Position numbers and translations under genes: made by a program. A stretch of 7,384 nt of DNA from an uncultured Eubacteriales bacterium. Its GTDB lineage: Bacteria > Bacillota > Clostridia > Peptostreptococcales > Anaerovoracaceae. Where the stretch lies: NCBI GenBank assembly GCA_900542295.1, contig UQNJ01000021.1, forward strand, positions 1 to 7,384, read 5' to 3'. The notes below the pieces were generated by a model. That model ran no database searches and was not told the origin of the DNA. It worked only from the letters and a program-made list of their open reading frames with translations. This document shows positions 5,545-7,384 of this stretch, piece by piece; the stretch's first letter is position 1, and each line of letters begins with the position of its first letter.

Positions 5545-7290
5545 ATGAAAGAAAAAAATTTTCATCGCTCATTGTTTAGCATTTTTATATCATATTTCGG
5601 AGCGCACAAAAAATTATTTCTTATAGATATGAGCTGCGCTTTTTTGGTGTCGGTTATAGACATTGCATTTCCTTTAGTCAGCAGATTTGCCATGTATGAT
5701 CTTCTTCCGGGAAATATGTATCGTACATTTTTTACGGTTATGACGATAATGGCACTGGCATTCGGACTTAGGGCAGTGTTTTATTATATAATAACTTTTT
5801 TAGGCCACAGGTTTGGAATCTGTGTTGAGGCTGATATAAGGGAGGATTTGTATCAGCATTTTCAGGAATTGGATTTTGATTTTTTCGATAAGAACAGGAC
5901 AGGAAAACTGATGAATAGGCTTACCGGTGATTTATTTGAAATTACAGAGCTTGCTCATCATGGGCCTGAGGATCTGCTGATTTCGGCGGCTACTATAATA
6001 GGAGCGCTGATTGTCATGTTTATAGTTGAGTGGAGACTGGCTCTTATTGTTCTTATAATGATACCGTTGTTCCTTCTTGTTGTTATACTTTGCAGAAAAA
6101 GCATGGTAAACTCTTCGGGAAAGGTAAAGCAAAAGATGGCAGATATCAATGCTGACATCGAATCAACCATTTCCGGAATGAAAACATCAAAGGCATTCGA
6201 TAATATGGATGTTGATTACAGAAGGTTTGAAAAATCCAATGAAACATACAAAAATTCCAAAAATGATTACTATAAAGCTATGGGAAGATTTAATGCATCT
6301 CTGGAATTTTGTATCTGTATGCTTCAGGTTGCGGTTATTGCCTTCGGCGGATGGCTTATCATGGAAGACAATATCAACTATATAGACCTCATAACGTTTA
6401 CATTATATATAACCACATTTATAACTCCTATAAGAAAACTTGCTACTCTTGCGGAGATATTTACAAACGGAGTTGCAGGTCTTAAGAGATTTGCGGAGAT
6501 AATGAGAATAGAGCCGAGTATTAAGGAAGCCAAGAACCCAATAAATCTTAGTGATGTCAAGGGAGAAATAGATCTTAATGATGTGGAATTCGGGTATGCC
6601 GGCGGACAGGATGTTTTAAAAGGTGTATCTCTTCATATCAAAGCCGGTGAATGTGCAGCGATAGTAGGTCCATCAGGCGGAGGTAAAACTACCATGTGCC
6701 AATTGATACCTCGTTTTTATGATGTTGACGGCGGGTCAATCACTATAGATGGGATTGATATAAGGAGTATTTCAAAAAGTTCTCTCAGAAGCAATATAGG
6801 TATTGTTCAGCAGGATGTGTTCCTTTTTGCTGCCACAATATTTGAAAATATAAGATACGGAAGACCTGAGGCAACTTTTGAAGAAGTGGTTGAAGCTGCG
6901 AAGAAAGCGGAAATATATGATGATATAATGGATATGAAAGACGGATTTGACACATATGTCGGAGAACGGGGAACTTTGCTGTCAGGAGGACAGAAACAGA
7001 GAATTTCCATAGCAAGAATTTTTCTCAAAAATCCGCCAATACTCATATTGGACGAGGCTACTTCAGCACTGGACAGTATAACCGAACAACAGATTCAAAA
7101 ATCTTTCGGAGAGCTTTCTGTGGGAAGGACTACCCTTATAATTGCGCATAGATTGGCTACTATAAGGGATGCGGACAGAATCGTGCTTGTGGAGGACGGA
7201 GAAATAAAAGAGACGGGAAGCCATGAGGAATTACTCGCTAAGAATGGTAAATATGCAATGCTGTATGAAGCGCAGGCTTTTCAGGAATAA
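5545..7290 (+). CDS. Half-size ABC exporter (fused transmembrane and ATPase domains)
   Basis: A 581-residue membrane protein of MsbA/BmrA-like type IV architecture, expected to act as a dimer and export lipids, drugs or peptides. The N-terminal half has six hydrophobic helices (about 24-45, 60-85, 143-163, 164-184, 253-273, 281-301). The ATPase domain (about 340-578) is complete: Walker A GPSGGGKT (375-382), Q-loop Q423, signature LSGGQ (479-483), Walker B ILILDE with catalytic E504, D-loop SALD (507-510), and switch H535. There is no N-terminal peptidase domain, so it is not a bacteriocin-processing exporter. No partner half-transporter is next to it on either side within the window, so a homodimer is likely. 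AGGA (5535-5538) is six bases before ATG. The substrate cannot be read from sequence. A separate promoter follows the stop, so it probably ends its own transcription unit. Confidence 0.93.
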   Translation: MKEKNFHRSLFSIFISYFGAHKKLFLIDMSCAFLVSVIDIAFPLVSRFAMYDLLPGNMYRTFFTVMTIMALAFGLRAVFYYIITFLGHRFGICVEADIREDLYQHFQELDFDFFDKNRTGKLMNRLTGDLFEITELAHHGPEDLLISAATIIGALIVMFIVEWRLALIVLIMIPLFLLVVILCRKSMVNSSGKVKQKMADINADIESTISGMKTSKAFDNMDVDYRRFEKSNETYKNSKNDYYKAMGRFNASLEFCICMLQVAVIAFGGWLIMEDNINYIDLITFTLYITTFITPIRKLATLAEIFTNGVAGLKRFAEIMRIEPSIKEAKNPINLSDVKGEIDLNDVEFGYAGGQDVLKGVSLHIKAGECAAIVGPSGGGKTTMCQLIPRFYDVDGGSITIDGIDIRSISKSSLRSNIGIVQQDVFLFAATIFENIRYGRPEATFEEVVEAAKKAEIYDDIMDMKDGFDTYVGERGTLLSGGQKQRISIARIFLKNPPILILDEATSALDSITEQQIQKSFGELSVGRTTLIIAHRLATIRDADRIVLVEDGEIKETGSHEELLAKNGKYAMLYEAQAFQE

Positions 7291-7291
7291 C

Positions 7292-7321
7292 TTGCGGCTG
7301 TATGGAATTGTATGGTATAAT
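7292..7321 (+). promoter_or_regulatory. SigA-type promoter with consensus extended -10
   Basis: TATAAT (7316-7321) is preceded by TGG (7313-7315), a full extended -10. TTGCGG (7292-7297) lies 18 bases upstream and matches the first three -35 bases. Transcription would begin near A7328 and run out of the window. It starts immediately after the exporter stop codon, so a new transcription unit begins here. Confidence 0.7.
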
Positions 7322-7372
7322 AAACGCAACTGATTATATATAATTGCCGCACGGCGAAATGAGGCGTTTATT
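7319..7372 (+). repeat. 9-bp inverted repeat around a promoter-proximal leader
   Basis: The arms AATAAACGC (7319-7327) and GCGTTTATT (7364-7372) are perfect inverted copies 36 bases apart. The left arm overlaps the -10 and the likely start point. Between them lie the 12-base palindrome ATTATATATAAT (7333-7344) and a small GCC/GGC hairpin (7346-7348 with 7353-7355, loop GCAC). It may be an operator or leader structure of the next gene. Chance pairing in AT-rich DNA is possible. Confidence 0.4.
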
Positions 7373-7384
7373 GAATCGCTTTGT

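Noticed and set aside
7359..7384. Possible start of a protein (ATG at 7359, then Arg-Arg-Leu-Leu-Asn-Arg-Phe) running off the window
   Set aside because: No Shine-Dalgarno before it and only eight codons visible; too little to call a gene.

Overview
The window looks like chromosomal DNA from a low-GC Gram-positive bacterium, most likely a Clostridia-type Firmicute. This rests on AT-rich coding with heavy use of ATA and AGA codons, strong GGAGG-type ribosome binding sites, a tRNA gene with encoded CCA, SigA-like promoters, and proteins that resemble Firmicute families (YdbS/YdbT bPH2 proteins, an Eis-like acetyltransferase, a single-chain half ABC exporter). The genus cannot be read from the sequence. 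Coding density is high and no gap exceeds about 110 bases. I see no insertion sequence, CRISPR array or phage gene.

Left part (1-1523): the 3' two thirds of a tRNA-Cys gene (1-55, + strand) is followed by a hairpin at 64-92 that reads as an intrinsic terminator on both strands. It therefore also ends the convergent minus-strand gene at 140-1459, an Eis-like GNAT acetyltransferase. That gene has a well-formed SigA promoter (TTGACA, 17 bp, TAAACT) inside the 64-base divergent gap.

Middle part (1524-5438, + strand): a trmO/TsaA-type tRNA methyltransferase gene is followed, after a 50-base gap with a candidate promoter, by four tightly packed genes. These are a cytoplasmic-looking serine beta-lactamase-fold protein, a YdbS-like bPH2 membrane protein starting with TTG, a YdbT-like protein with three bPH2 units (TGATG overlap), and RidA (ATGA overlap). 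Spacing and overlaps point to one translationally coupled operon.

Right part (5439-7384, + strand): a 106-base gap holds a large GC-rich hairpin whose U-tract lies on the minus-strand side, so it is not a normal terminator for ridA. It is followed by a complete 581-residue half-size ABC exporter. The last 94 bases hold a near-consensus promoter (extended -10, TGGTATAAT) and an inverted repeat. They launch a transcript whose gene lies beyond the window.

Taken together, YdbS/YdbT, the penicillin-recognising serine hydrolase and the ABC exporter make a plausible cell-envelope or antimicrobial-tolerance neighbourhood, while TrmO and RidA are housekeeping enzymes for tRNA modification and reactive-enamine removal. 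That functional link is inference from gene order. I did not find a clearly new system. The points most worth a second look are the beta-lactamase-like protein without an export signal or a clear class A general base, the reversed terminator-like hairpin before the exporter, and the overlapping divergent control region at 1385-1523.
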